Source: Daedaleopsis sinensis
Taxonomy: Eukaryota > Basidiomycota > Agaricomycetes > Polyporales > Polyporaceae
NCBI GenBank assembly: GCA_033807695.1
Contig: CM066309.1
Coordinates: forward strand, 372,001 to 436,000
Reading direction: 5' to 3'
Length of the DNA: 64,000 nucleotides
Below, piece by piece: positions 24,526 through 34,281 of this stretch (its first letter is position 1; each line of letters begins with the position of its first letter). A program made the position numbers and the translations under genes. The notes under the pieces are model-generated. The model made no database searches and had not been told where the DNA came from. It saw nothing but the letters and a program-made list of their open reading frames with translations.

Positions 24526-24579
24526 GTGATGCAGAGGGACAAAGTGATGCAGAGGGGAAAAGTGATGCAAAAGGCAAAG
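24526..24579. repeat. 18-bp tandem repeat, three copies
   Basis: Three adjacent units of GTGATGCAGAGGGACAAA type (24526-24543, 24544-24561, 24562-24579), the third more diverged. It lies just past the stop codon of the C2H2 gene and is probably in its 3' UTR. Confidence 0.75.
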
Positions 24580-24663
24580 GAGATGGATGAGATGAGGAGA
24601 TATTGTACAGCGAGAGGAGAAAGACGAGAGACGAGAGGCGAAGAGACGAGAGGCGCGATGCGC

Positions 24664-25913
24664 TCACTGCCAGCAAACGTAGTCCCCGTAGCTGTAGTAC
24701 TGCTGCATTGACAGCATGTCCTCGGGGCTGAGCCCCAGCCCAAACTCCCCACCAGAGACGCTCTCGTTCCCGAACGGCGACGACGTCGTCTCCCGCGAGG
24801 GCAAGTACGGCACCGCGCCCGCACCCACGACCGCGGCGAGCGCCGCCTGCTGCTCGTCCGTGTAAAACGGGGGCTGGGGGAGCATCAGCGAGTTGGGGTC
24901 GATCGTCCCGTAGCCGGACTGGGTATAGGGAACGGGGATGGGAGTGGGAGCGGGGATGGGGGCAGCTTGTTGCGCGTACGGGAACGGCAGTGACTGCAGG
25001 TAGGGCTGGGGCTGCGCGACGAAACCGAGCGCGTTGTAGGAGGAGGTCAGGTACATGTACTCCGGCGAGAACATCCACTTTTCCATTTCCATCCCGGCGA
25101 AGAGGTCGGCTTCAGAGCACTCTGGGGCGGGCAGAGGGAGGAACTGCGTCTCCTGGTAATCGCCGTACGTGCCGCAGTGGAATGCCCCGCTGAGGATGTT
25201 GTCGACGTCCTCAGGCTTGAGCACGAACTCGGGCGCGGGGTGCAAGCCCGACGGGCCCGCGACGGGGGAGAAGGACTGCAGGAAGACGGGGTCGGTCTCC
25301 TCCGTCTTGACATACTGCTGGGAGGAAGGGCCTGCGACGGGTGTGTATGCAGAGGCGTCAACTACTGAAGGGAGAGTGAGGTCGATGGTGTTGTTCTGCG
25401 CCTGCTTCTCCTGCTTCGCAGGCCCGTGCGCGACCTTGCGATGGCGGTGGAGAGAGGCCGGATCGAAGTACGATTTCGGGCACTGCGCGCACACGTATGT
25501 CTTAGACTTGTAGCTTTATGACCCACGTCATGAGCAATAATTATCGGGGTGAAGGAGATAGTGAACACTCACTGCACACTGTTGAGATGCGTCTTCAGGT
25601 GTGAGCGCTGCGTGAAGGCCTGGGTATTTCTCTTACACCCAACGAGCGGGCAGAAATGCTTCCTGCAAACATTGTCAGGCGACAAGGAGGCGAGCAGCAG
25701 GGATGAATACTGACGGTGGCAAGTGGCTATATAAATGACGCTTGGCATCGGTTATGCGGGTGATGGACTTGTTACACTCGGGGCAAGTCCACTGCGGTCA
25801 AGTCGATGGTCAGTCGTGGTTCGACAGACAGTGAAGGAGTCACGTACTTCCGGAGAAGCGGTGGTCTTGCGACCGGGCTTGTTGCGCCTAGTGCAGGGAG
25901 CCTGAGATGACAT
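24664..25913 (-). CDS. C2H2 zinc-finger transcription regulator (three fingers)
   Basis: Starts at ATG 25913 (MSSQAPCTRRNKPGRKTT) and splices through three short introns, each break falling between fingers. Finger 1 is CPECNKS..H-x3-H (RHLYSH). Finger 2 is CPLVGCKRNTQAF with HLKTHLNSVH. Finger 3 is CAQCPKSYFDPASLHRHRKVAH. The order C-x2-C or C-x4-C with H-x3-5-H is canonical C2H2. After the fingers the protein is Pro/Gln/Ser-rich and disordered, with short acidic patches, as in fungal transactivation regions, and ends at YGDYVCWQ (stop at 24664). A basic N-terminal stretch could be a nuclear signal. Nuclear DNA-binding regulator is a safe call; the target genes cannot be told. A TATAAA about 150 bp upstream supports the start. 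Confidence 0.88.
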
Positions 25914-26842
25914 GGTGGCTGAGGGGTGGATAGTATGTGGAGGGTAGTAGTGTGAGCAGGATGTGGCTCGGGTGAGGAGGTGCGCTGGGAGGAGGTCCGG
26001 AGAGGGGAGGCGGACTTCTGAAAGCGTGGCGAGATGGTCTCACAAGGCCCCCGAGCCCCCGCCTTTATAGAGGGGGCGTAGAGGGCCAATTGCCCCTCGA
26101 TTGCTTGATGGATTGCCTTGGACGAGCTCGGCAAGCGACCGATTGCTTTTCGCCATGTTAAGGAAGTTTTGCAAGCACGGCCAAACATTGGCGGGAGCGC
26201 GTTGAGCCACTCGACCGCGTGTCCTGCCTGCAAAGGAAAGGGTCGGGTGGCTCACTTGCTGTGGTATGTTTGTAGCGGGCTGAGGGAGGCTCATGCGATG
26301 GCGCATGTATATTTGTGTTTGTCTCTGAGCCACCGCTCTGCTGGAGTGTACTTACTAGGACGTGGTCGCGCACTCGCGAGTGTGTTCCGCATCCGAGAAG
26401 TTCAAACTTTATGCATGCGAGAAGAGCACTATAAGCGTGTCGATCATCTGCGTAGGATTAGTCTTTTGATTGCCTTCGACTCTTCGCCTTCGTGCAACTA
26501 ACAATAAGCCTACGCGTCTAACTCTGTGTGCCCGGACGCTCACCTGGATTTCCGTGGCGCACGTGATCCAATGGGCTGCTTTGTGCTGCGTTGAGTCCGT
26601 TGCGGCAGCTTTTTGGCAGCTTTGATGCAGATTCTCTGCGGTGCATACCGCTGTGACTTTGGCAGCAACTGGGGTGTCTGATCTGACGACACAACGAGGG
26701 TCCTGAATACATATATTCCAAGCAACGAGCCAGCGCGTGTACAAATTATTCTAGACTTAACACTCATGAGGATCTCAGATGTAAAGTGGGTGAGCAGTAG
26801 AACGTACCTTCGTTTAATACTCCTGCGCCTTGTACATACCGT
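25914..26842. other. Promoter region of the C2H2 gene and spacer to RPI
   Basis: About 930 bp without a supported gene. The left part is promoter of the C2H2 gene. Frames at 26118-26767 have no domains. The right end is the 3' flank of the ribose-5-phosphate isomerase gene. Confidence 0.4.
26064..26069 (-). promoter_or_regulatory. TATA box of the C2H2 gene
   Basis: TATAAA on the minus strand about 150 bp upstream of the ATG at 25913, between GC-rich flanks (CCCCCTC and GGCGGGGG). Confidence 0.45.
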
Positions 26843-28445
26843 TCATTCCTGACCGAGGAGCGGGCTTGCAGTGGCGTCGACCTTCTCTATCCGGCCGTCA
26901 TGCCACTTGATAGTGACACTACCGTCCTGGTTCCCGAAGTACGCGGCCTTAGCCATACGGTAGAACAGCCCCACCTCGACGATTCCCGTGAGCATCTTGA
27001 TACGAGCGAGTAGCTTGGTTGGCAGCGACAGTCAGCTACATGTATGCACGGCTTCAAAGACCGCTCACCGTGTACGGGTCCTTCATGAGGTCCTCCGGGA
27101 AGGGCGCGTCGATGATGAAGTTGCCGTTGTCAGACACGACGGGCCCGGCCTTCATCTTCGCCATGCGCAGCTCGGCCGTGGGCGATCCAATGAGGTGGAG
27201 ATTCTGGAGAATCTTCTTGTACGCGAAAGGCACGACCTCGATGGGGATACCCTGCTTGAACTGTGCCCCAGATGCATAATCAGCCACTGGATGATGTGAG
27301 GGAAGGACGAGCTCTTACGTTGGTCCCCAGTATGGTTGAGTTCTTGCGGTAGTCCGCCACGAGCACGAAGCTGTTAAAGCGTAAGTTATGTCTTCGGGGA
27401 ACAGTGCGGTAGTGACGCACGTATCCGCAGCCTCCGCAAGTACTTTCTCGCGGAGATGGCAACCTCCTCCACCCTTGATGCAGTTCAAATCATGGTCGAC
27501 CCTGTACGCGGTTGGAGTTTATGTCTATCCGACCTGAGGGTAACGCACTCGTCTGCACCGTCGATAGTGACATCGATCATGGGATACTGATCGACGTCGC
27601 CCAAAAGGAGTTGCGCGTTCACAATGAGCTCTTTGGACTGGAAACCTGGGTAATTCGTAAGGTCAGCAACCACCCACAAGCTGTCCCGTCATCAGACCAC
27701 ATTTTTCTGAGAGAAAAAAAACCAAGCGTGCCTTTAAAATATACATGTACCCTAACCGTCTAGTGATATTCGTAGAGACGGGTGGGGGATTGTCACGAAA
27801 CTGTCGTCAGGCTGGCGCGCAGCCGTAGCAACCGCCGCCCGTTGCTTTGCGTGAGCGAGGCCTCCATGCCGTGCGGAGTCATACACACGATGGCCACTGT
27901 GTGCATGACAGTGAAGGGTGACAACAACCCCTCACACATCGCTACCAGGCATTGTAGAACATGCCTCTGTCTCGGTCTCCTCATTCTCCTGCCTTTTTTG
28001 GACCGAGGCATAGACGTGCCTGCAACGGCTTGGTACATGGATCGCTGCCTCCAGTGATACGCGGCTAGTGCGCCTTACATGACCGCTTGATGTGCCATAG
28101 AATGTGTAGATGTAGACTGAACCATGAGCTACGCACCGGTAGGGATGAACACTCGATCCTTGTTCACTGCAAGTCCCTGCGCTACAATGCGCTCCACGAC
28201 GTACGGAACGGTAGAACCTGGGTGATTCGAACGGTGAATAGGTTTTCTGATAGATCCCCTGAATACCAGCCCTACCAGAGCCAATCCCGATGACCTTCTC
28301 GGACGTTTGAGCAACAGGAAGAATAAGAACGAGTAGAGCGTACCTTATGCTCGGGCAAAATGTTCCTGTCGACCGCCGTCCACGCTGCGAGACGCTTCGC
28401 CGCCTCGACGGTGGACGTCGGAGGAGGAACTATCCGCGCATACAT
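26843..28445 (-). CDS. RPI1: Ribose-5-phosphate isomerase
   Basis: RpiA-type isomerase of the non-oxidative pentose phosphate pathway, interconverting ribose-5-phosphate and ribulose-5-phosphate. Exon 1 runs from ATG 28445 to 28344 and encodes MYARIVPPPTSTVEAAKRLA and onward to PEHK. The next exon adds VIGIGSG. Then come STVPYVVERI, the GFQSKELIVNAQLLLG exon, the DGADE active-site motif, KGGGGCHLREK with the catalytic lysine region, PIEVVPFAY and the C-terminal VEVGLF..AKAAYFGNQDG, ending at TGA 26843-26845. All hallmark motifs are present. An alternative upstream start at 28656 would need another phase-1 intron with donor after ACCGAAAG; I prefer 28445 because it gives an N-terminus of normal length. 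The intron between PTG and GFQSKEL is about 480 bp, far longer than the others. The gene is divergent from TFB5. Confidence 0.92.
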
Positions 28446-29035
28446 CAACTGTCTGCCATTCTATCCGCCCCTCCGCCTGATGCTGACCTTTCGGTAATAT
28501 CGGCGCTACGAAAGCCGCTGCGTTCTGTCCAGCGAGGGTTCCGCGCATCGGCGAGGGGTAGACACCATCGGACGGTGTCCTGCTCAGCGGGTCGAGCGGG
28601 TTGTGCACCAAGGGTATTTCCCGAGGACGAACGGGGCCAGCGACCATGAGCGACATCGTCTGAAGTCGTCGATGGGTGTGCGGACTCACGAGAGGTCTGG
28701 GGTCAATATCCCTGGCGGGAGGGGCATCTTAAATGTTCGTCTACAGATCAAGGGCGCTGGGGCGCAGTGCGAGTATGTCGTCAACGCCGCCTGAGCGAGT
28801 CGCTGGAGGAGATAATGTGGGTTTGGGGATGCGCGGAGGGGTGCGCAGACCATCAAATACGATCTCGGCGACTCCGAGGAGCCCATTCGCGCGGTCTCCT
28901 CCGCCTCCGTTCCGGTGCCGGAGCCCTGGGACAGCGCCAAACGCTCTTGCCTCCGCCCACCATCATCGCGCCTCTCGTTCTCAACCGCCGTGGGCTCTCT
29001 GGGAATCGGCGAGGTCGGACGCCGTGGCGTAGGAC
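28446..29035. other. Divergent spacer between RPI1 and TFB5
   Basis: About 590 bp. It holds the start regions of both divergent genes. A frame on the minus strand from 28656 downward could be an alternative RPI 5' exon. A frame at 28686-28940 (minus) has no domain. No clear TATA box was seen. Confidence 0.4.
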
Positions 29036-29398
29036 ATGAAGGCTATAAGAGGTCCGTGCGGTGGCATTAACTCCCAGACTGTCGCTGATGCGTCTCTCGT
29101 CGTAGGAGTGCTTCTCACATGGTCAGTGGTCGTTCGAACAGACCGGAGCGCACAAGCACAAGTCTGATGTCGGGTCAGCGACTCCGCCGTGAAGCAGATA
29201 CTGCTGGCCATGAACGAGAAGTCGAGCTTCATCATCGATGACCTGGACGACTTTCACGTCGTGATCAAGGCGGATGAGGAGTTTCGGGTTAGGCGAGAGC
29301 TCGAGGCTGAGGTAATGTCTTCGCGCTCCATCTCTCTATGCCCTCTCGTCGCTAACGTTCTCGTACAGCTGGAAAAGAACACATATAGTCTGGAGTGA
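29036..29398 (+). CDS. TFB5: TFIIH subunit Tfb5 (TTDA/GTF2H5 homologue)
   Basis: A 64-residue protein in four exons: 29036-29051 (16 nt), 29106-29121 (16 nt), 29179-29311 and 29369-29398. The joined start reads MKAIRGVLLTCDSAVKQILL, the typical Tfb5 beginning, followed by FIIDDLDDFHVVIK and a charged C-terminal helix. Length and motif order match the family. Tfb5 is the smallest core TFIIH subunit; it binds Tfb2 and supports nucleotide excision repair and transcription initiation. Two consecutive 16-nt exons make the gene easy to miss. Stop TGA is at 29396-29398. Nuclear. Confidence 0.93.
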
Positions 29399-29788
29399 GG
29401 GGCTACCATACACGACGATGTACGTATGTGCGGATTAATTCAATGACAACATGCGCAAGCGCTCCTTGTCGAACGAAAACAACTGTCTGAATGTGTTAGG
29501 GTGCGTATCTTCATCATTCCCTTGTGCGGTGTATGCGGGTGTATACGTGTAGAAGTCGTTCACCAGCTCGTTCCGCACAATATCTAATACTGTGCGCGGC
29601 CCTCCGAGCCGTTGGCAGTGCTCTGCATCGTGCTTCGCGTATGCTGTACTGCAAGAGCATACTTAATGAGGAACAATGTCGACCATCGCCCATGAACACC
29701 ACCCCCAATCATCTGCTCTCAACAAAGACAGAGGTCCGTTGTTGCCAACGGCCGCGACTTGTGGACTAACATCTGTCAAGCAGTACCA
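29399..29788. other. Spacer between TFB5 and HET protein 1
   Basis: About 390 bp. No gene is supported. It includes the 3' flank of TFB5 and the promoter of the HET gene. Confidence 0.4.
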
Positions 29789-31807
29789 ATGTGGCTGCTG
29801 AAGACAGACTGTACCGAGCTCAAGTACTTCAGTTCGCCTCCAACGCGCTATGCCATCCTCTCCCACGTGTGGGGATACAATGAGCAATCATATCAAGAGC
29901 TACGTGCTATAGTCTTTAAGGCGGCCCCGCTGTCCATGGTCTCCGCCAAGATCAGAGACTGTTGCGCATACACCGCTGCGCAGGATCACGAATGGCTTTG
30001 GATCGACACGTGCTGTATCGACAAGACGAGCAGCGCAGAGCTGTCAGAAGCGATCAACTCGATGTACCAGTGGTACACGAGTGCCTCCGTTTGCTACGCC
30101 TACCTGCAGGACGTCCCCGCGGACGACAATCCTTCTGCTTCTGGATCGGCGTTCCGGAAAAGCAGGTGGTTCACACGCGGGTGGACGCTGCAAGAGCTCC
30201 TGGCCCCGCCACACGTCCACTTCCTTTCGCAAGACTGGACTTGGATCGGCGAGACAACGATGTTCGCGCCGCTCCTGGAAGAAGTGACCGGTATCGACAA
30301 GGGCGTCCTCACCTCCCGTGTTGCTCTATCCTCAATCTCTGTCGGCGAGAGGATGCGATGGGCGTCCAGCCGCACCACTACCAGAGTCGAGGACCAGGCG
30401 TATTCGCTGATGGGCATCTTCGGCATCCATATGTCTACCATTTACGGCGAGGGCAGGCGTGCGTTCAGGCGACTTCAGGAAGAGATCATGAATCAGTCGT
30501 CGGACCACACGCTCTTCACGTGGGGGTTCTCGCTCTCCTTCCGCAGTACGGCAGAGTGGTCTGTCGACGGCATCAGTCGGGCACACCATGATCTACTCGC
30601 GAGTTCCCCAGCTATGTTCAATGTCCGTCAAAACCTGCATTCTGAGCGGAGACCGCTGCAAGCCAGCGCTGTCCTGCAGTACTCGACCGCTATCAACGCG
30701 TTCTCGCTCCTCCGGGCCAAGGTCGGTCACTATGGCGTAGACCGTGGTATTCGCGACGCTAATCCTGCCTGGTCTCAGACAGATTACTTTCAAGCAGCGA
30801 TACGAGCCGTCTTCGGCGGGAGCCAACGCAGCGACAGCCCCCCCTGGGTTCTCAGTCAAATGCCCGAGGTCACCGTCACCGGGCTCGGTATCCGCATCCG
30901 CGCGCCCGCCGTCGAGATCGTAGACCGCAAGACCCCCGTGACTATAGCGTTGTTGATGTGCAATATCCCTGGCTCACCTTTTCTGATCGGCCTGGTCCTC
31001 CACCGTATTCCGCACTCGAGCCTGTATGGCATAGGCTTCACCGTACGCTCCAGGTACTTCCGCTACGTCCACATCGACCCCTCCAGCCCAATATGGCGCT
31101 CCAAGGCACGCTGGAAAGGTCCGACGTATCAAGAGTTGTACGTCGTGCGCCCCGACGCGCTGCTGACGGTGACTCGAATGCATCGGCCCCCGATCAGGAG
31201 CAGACACTACGTGTTCGTTCCCGGCTGGGCGACCGGGCGACTTCAGCTGCAAGGACATCCTCCGAGTCTCGCTCCCGGCCGACCCCGGGAGGTTATCTCA
31301 CATGGCGAGCTGCAGCCCCTGTACACCTTCATATCTAGACACAGCTGCGCCATCACCGTCCACATCGCCGTCCTCGCAGGGCTGTGCAGTGCGCACCCGT
31401 ACTACGAGCCCCGTCTCGCCATGGAGGTCGTCGTCACCCCAGCCGGAGCCCCGCATACGCAGCCGCCCGCAACCCTCTGCACCCACTGGCAGTCGTCGCA
31501 CGCCGAAAACGAATCGCGCGGGTGCCGGACGCCGCATGTGTCGGAGTGGGGTGAGGTCCCGCGTGCCCGGGCGCGGGCGAAGGGCGCGCTTGGGCCTATG
31601 CGCGTGCGCAGGTTTAGGGCGGTCACGGGCACCGACGCTGTTGTCGACCTTTATGTGACTAACCTCAGCGCGAACTACGAGGACAGACACATGTGGGCGA
31701 TCGAAGTCGAGGTAGCTGAGGCACACTCACTGTCTGTGTCTTGCCTGGAGTGCGGTGTCGAGTTCAAGAAGGCGGAGGACCAGAAGATGCACGGCGGGCA
31801 AGGATAG
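29789..31807 (+). CDS. HET-domain protein 1 (heterokaryon incompatibility type)
   Basis: A single-exon gene of about 672 codons from ATG 29789. Residues about 1-200 form a HET domain: MWLLKTD start, YAILSHVWG, then EWLWIDTCCIDK, ELSEAINSMYQWY, and SRWFTRGWTLQELLAP. The block AYSLMGIFGIHMSTIYGEG, followed by AFRRLQEEIM, marks the end of the conserved part. The C-terminal half is beta-rich and resembles the DUF8212-type region seen in basidiomycete HET proteins. HET proteins act in non-self recognition and can trigger programmed cell death on fusion with an incompatible strain; that this one does so is inference. Residues near the end (CLECGVEFKKAEDQKMHGG) resemble a zinc-finger-like tail. Two related paralogues lie at 47.7 and 60.3 kb. 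Confidence 0.9.
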   Translation: MWLLKTDCTELKYFSSPPTRYAILSHVWGYNEQSYQELRAIVFKAAPLSMVSAKIRDCCAYTAAQDHEWLWIDTCCIDKTSSAELSEAINSMYQWYTSASVCYAYLQDVPADDNPSASGSAFRKSRWFTRGWTLQELLAPPHVHFLSQDWTWIGETTMFAPLLEEVTGIDKGVLTSRVALSSISVGERMRWASSRTTTRVEDQAYSLMGIFGIHMSTIYGEGRRAFRRLQEEIMNQSSDHTLFTWGFSLSFRSTAEWSVDGISRAHHDLLASSPAMFNVRQNLHSERRPLQASAVLQYSTAINAFSLLRAKVGHYGVDRGIRDANPAWSQTDYFQAAIRAVFGGSQRSDSPPWVLSQMPEVTVTGLGIRIRAPAVEIVDRKTPVTIALLMCNIPGSPFLIGLVLHRIPHSSLYGIGFTVRSRYFRYVHIDPSSPIWRSKARWKGPTYQELYVVRPDALLTVTRMHRPPIRSRHYVFVPGWATGRLQLQGHPPSLAPGRPREVISHGELQPLYTFISRHSCAITVHIAVLAGLCSAHPYYEPRLAMEVVVTPAGAPHTQPPATLCTHWQSSHAENESRGCRTPHVSEWGEVPRARARAKGALGPMRVRRFRAVTGTDAVVDLYVTNLSANYEDRHMWAIEVEVAEAHSLSVSCLECGVEFKKAEDQKMHGGQG

Positions 31808-32389
31808 AAATCCGGTAAGTAGAACAGTCGAGGGACGGAGCATTTGTTCTTTCCCAGGATTTCTGAACGTGTGGCCAAAGGGCGACTATATAATAACTCC
31901 TTTGTATTTCCAGACACATCTAACATCGACTCCATGTGGGTGATCCTTTGGGCACGATGCAGATACATCCTACGACAATAGAATGTCCAATGGACCGTTC
32001 AGGCCATGAGTTTTCCGAACAGGACATTGTTTAAATACAATCTGGATATGTATCATGTCCAATGGACTGTCCATGCGATGAACATCTAATAATGCGAGGA
32101 CAGTCCATAGAACATGATACTTATCCTCATTGCATTCGAATAATGACCGGCATAAGGTAAGGATGTTCACCTATTTGCCCTTCTGACAGGGATTTGGGAT
32201 TCGTACTTAGGAAATGACAAATGTTCCATCAATCTCCCTCAACTGTTCTACCTAACGGATATCCGTTGTTGCCCGCCGTGATGGACGGGGAGCTCCGCGG
32301 GTAGCGTTCATGCAGGTGCGTCCTACGTTCGTGAATATCGACTTTTAACCTGGCTTCGTAGCGGGCTTATCAAGACCCATATAGATGAT
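31808..32389. other. Spacer with a strong hairpin
   Basis: About 580 bp of AT-rich intergenic DNA between HET protein 1 and the minus-strand pseudokinase. The only structure seen is the inverted repeat at 32050-32120. The words ATGTCCAATGGAC and CCAATGGAC recur, giving a small family of short repeats. Confidence 0.5.
32050..32120. repeat. Long imperfect hairpin (23-bp arms)
   Basis: Arm 32050-32072 (GTATCATGTccaATGGACTG type) pairs with 32098-32120 with only three mismatches (cca versus aga in the middle), around a 25-bp loop. Near-copies of the arm word (GTCCAATGGAC) also occur at about 31987-31997. It is a possible MITE end or transcription end structure. Confidence 0.75.
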
Positions 32390-33464
32390 TCAGTAGCTCG
32401 GCGCAGTCTCTAATAACGCGATACATTTATCCGCCGCCTCCCGCGCCCACTCAACCTTCACATGGTCCTCCTTCCCCAGCCGCTTCGCCTGCACGAGCAC
32501 CACAAGCGCGAGGAAGAGCGTGTACCACAGCCGCTTCGTCTTCTGCCGCGCAAACACGATCAGCGGCCCCCCATACCCCTCCACGAACGCCGCGCTCGGG
32601 TCCACGAACAACGTCTCCAGCAGGGGGTCGCCCCACAGCGCGTGCCCGAACGAGCCGAACGTCGTCACGCGCACCTCCGCGTCCTCCCCCCCGGGCACAG
32701 GCACGTCCGCCTGCAGGTCGACGTCGACGTACGTCGCGCTCGCGTCCGCGGTGAAGCACACGAGAGACGGGACGTCGCAGTCGTCGAAGAGGAAGAAGCC
32801 GATCGCGCGCGAGAGGCACGCGCGCACGGTGCCGTATGGGAGCGCGACCCCGGCGGCGTGCGCATCGTCGAGGAGGCCGTCGAGGAGGAGCGTGAACGCT
32901 TCTTGCCAGCTGTAGAGCTCGGCGGGGGCCTGCGAGGGCAGCCCGAACCAGTCGTTCTGGACGCGCGAGTGGAGCTGCTTGAGGTACGAGCCGGTGCGGA
33001 GCTCGAGCATCGCGATTTGGCGGGCGGAGAGCTTGCCTGAGGCGAGTGCGAGGGAGAGGGGGATGCCGGGAGGATGTGCGAGGAGGAGGTAGTCGTAGGG
33101 AACGAGCTTGCGGGACGCGTCGAAGGCGTATATGGTGGATGTAGGAATGTCGCACTGCGTTGGTAGTATGCTACGGAGCTCGTGCTCGTAAGCGAGAGTG
33201 TTTGGAGCGTAAGGCGACGTCCCGGTCAATCCAATTGATGGTGCGGCTTTCAGGAGGTAGGAGGATCCATCGTCGGTGCGGACGACGTAGGATTCAGTCG
33301 GTGTGAATGCACTGTAGAATGTCAGCGATTTCAGCGATATCCCATGTGCGTATTTGAACTTACTCGTAAGCTTCATACTCGAGTTGTTTGAATTCGGTGA
33401 TCACCACCGATCGTTTGTGGTGTTCTACAAGAATGCATTGCGCATCTGCTTCGGAAGCAATCAT
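32390..33464 (-). CDS. APH-fold kinase-like protein, probably a pseudokinase
   Basis: Two exons: ATG 33464 to about 33361, and about 33307 to stop 32390-32392. The joined frame reads QLEYDAYDAFTPTESYVVRT across the intron. The fold matches aminoglycoside-phosphotransferase/choline-kinase-like proteins: a Lys in DGSSYLLKAAPSIG, an acidic helix (AYEHELRSILP), a PYDYLLLAHPPGIPL hinge-like stretch, and GHALWGDPLLETLF, which is the family's segment just after the metal-binding aspartate. However, the catalytic loop expected as HxDxxxxN reads SLVCFTADASATY, and the DxG-like position before GHALWGDP reads TTFGSF. Catalytic His, Asp and metal Asp are therefore missing. It may bind a small molecule or act as a regulator. 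The family call is moderately sure and the loss of catalysis is likely. Confidence 0.7.
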
Positions 33465-34281
33465 CTTGCACGCAGCATGCCTATAAGAAACAGTTTTGAG
33501 TTGCGCGTGATCAACGATCATCCTCCATGCCCAGTCCAATCTTAGTTGAACTATAGAGGAAGTCCAAAAGAGGACGGAATCAGTTAACCATACCTCGAAC
33601 TCAAGTGGTAGTAGGGACCAAGCCGGTTAGTATACAAGCGCTGGGACCCTATTACTTGCAATCTCCTATGTAGGAGCTATATGGAGCAGTAAAAGCATTG
33701 ATCACACAGAGGAACACTATCTTCTCATGTTCGTAAGGGACGTTGACTTGCTCACAATCTATACCTGAACCCAGGCGTCCTTCGGTCTGTCAGTTCTTCG
33801 TCACGGTCCTCGTCAGCGCCCTTATCCTCAGCACCTCCCGCCATGCGACCCTCCATCAGCTAGGCTTGTTCATCCTAGGAGGAGGCTGGAGGAGGGGTGC
33901 GGGTGACCCCCGTGGGAACGTCGGAGTTCGAACGCAGGCCTTCGTGAGCGCCTGCTCTCTCCAAGCGCCCAGTCACCCAGACTCAGAGACGAATGGACTC
34001 CGTACACATCCTTGAAGCACCCATGCCTCCAAATAATTGCAGGAAGTACTCATTTGGTCTCTCAGTAACATCCTGCAGAATTGAGAACATGCTCGAGCTA
34101 TAGATATGGTGGGGAGTCTTCGTTCATGTATCAATTGAAGCTCCGACGTTCCCACGGGGGTCACCCATCCTAGGATGGTCCAGCCTCTCCTCAGAGGGAC
34201 GAAGAGCGAGAGGGTGGTTTACGAGCCTATGTTCTCTGTTCTCGCAACAACCGCTGCGCGACGACGACCACGTCTCTCGAT
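33465..34281. other. Spacer with a 26-bp inverted-repeat element
   Basis: About 800 bp. It contains the 26-bp perfect inverted repeat pair at 33901-34166. No gene is supported; the small frames on each strand overlap the repeat. Confidence 0.5.
33901..34166. repeat. MITE-like element with perfect 26-bp inverted repeats
   Basis: Arms 33901-33926 and 34141-34166 are exact reverse complements (GGGTGACCCCCGTGGGAACG type) separated by 214 bp. A 14-bp palindrome (CCATCCTAGGATGG) lies at 34165-34178, and a related CATCCTAGGA lies at 33871, so the inverted symmetry extends outward with gaps. The left arm runs into a T-loop-like TTCGAAC. A non-autonomous transposable element is the simplest reading. 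Confidence 0.7.

Larger units (their letters stand above)
23437..24663. other. Intergenic region including 3' flank of the C2H2 gene
   Basis: About 1.2 kb. The right part of the segment 23437-23700 is promoter of the minus-strand secreted protein. Frames at 23774-24096 show no domains. 24300-24660 is purine-rich on the plus strand with an 18-bp tandem repeat and is probably 3' UTR of the C2H2 gene. Confidence 0.4.

Noticed and set aside
28504..28656. Upstream first exon of ribose-5-phosphate isomerase
   Set aside because: It would splice in phase, but the start at 28445 already gives the normal family length without it; kept only as an alternative.
33919..33940. T-loop-like GGAGTTCGAACGC as a tRNA
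   Set aside because: The stem bases do not pair and no acceptor or anticodon arms are visible.
34141..34178. Resemblance to the 3' part of a 5S rRNA on the minus strand (GGATGGGTGACC..GTGGGAA)
   Set aside because: No 5' half is found upstream and the end does not pair; at most an old relic in the inverted-repeat element.
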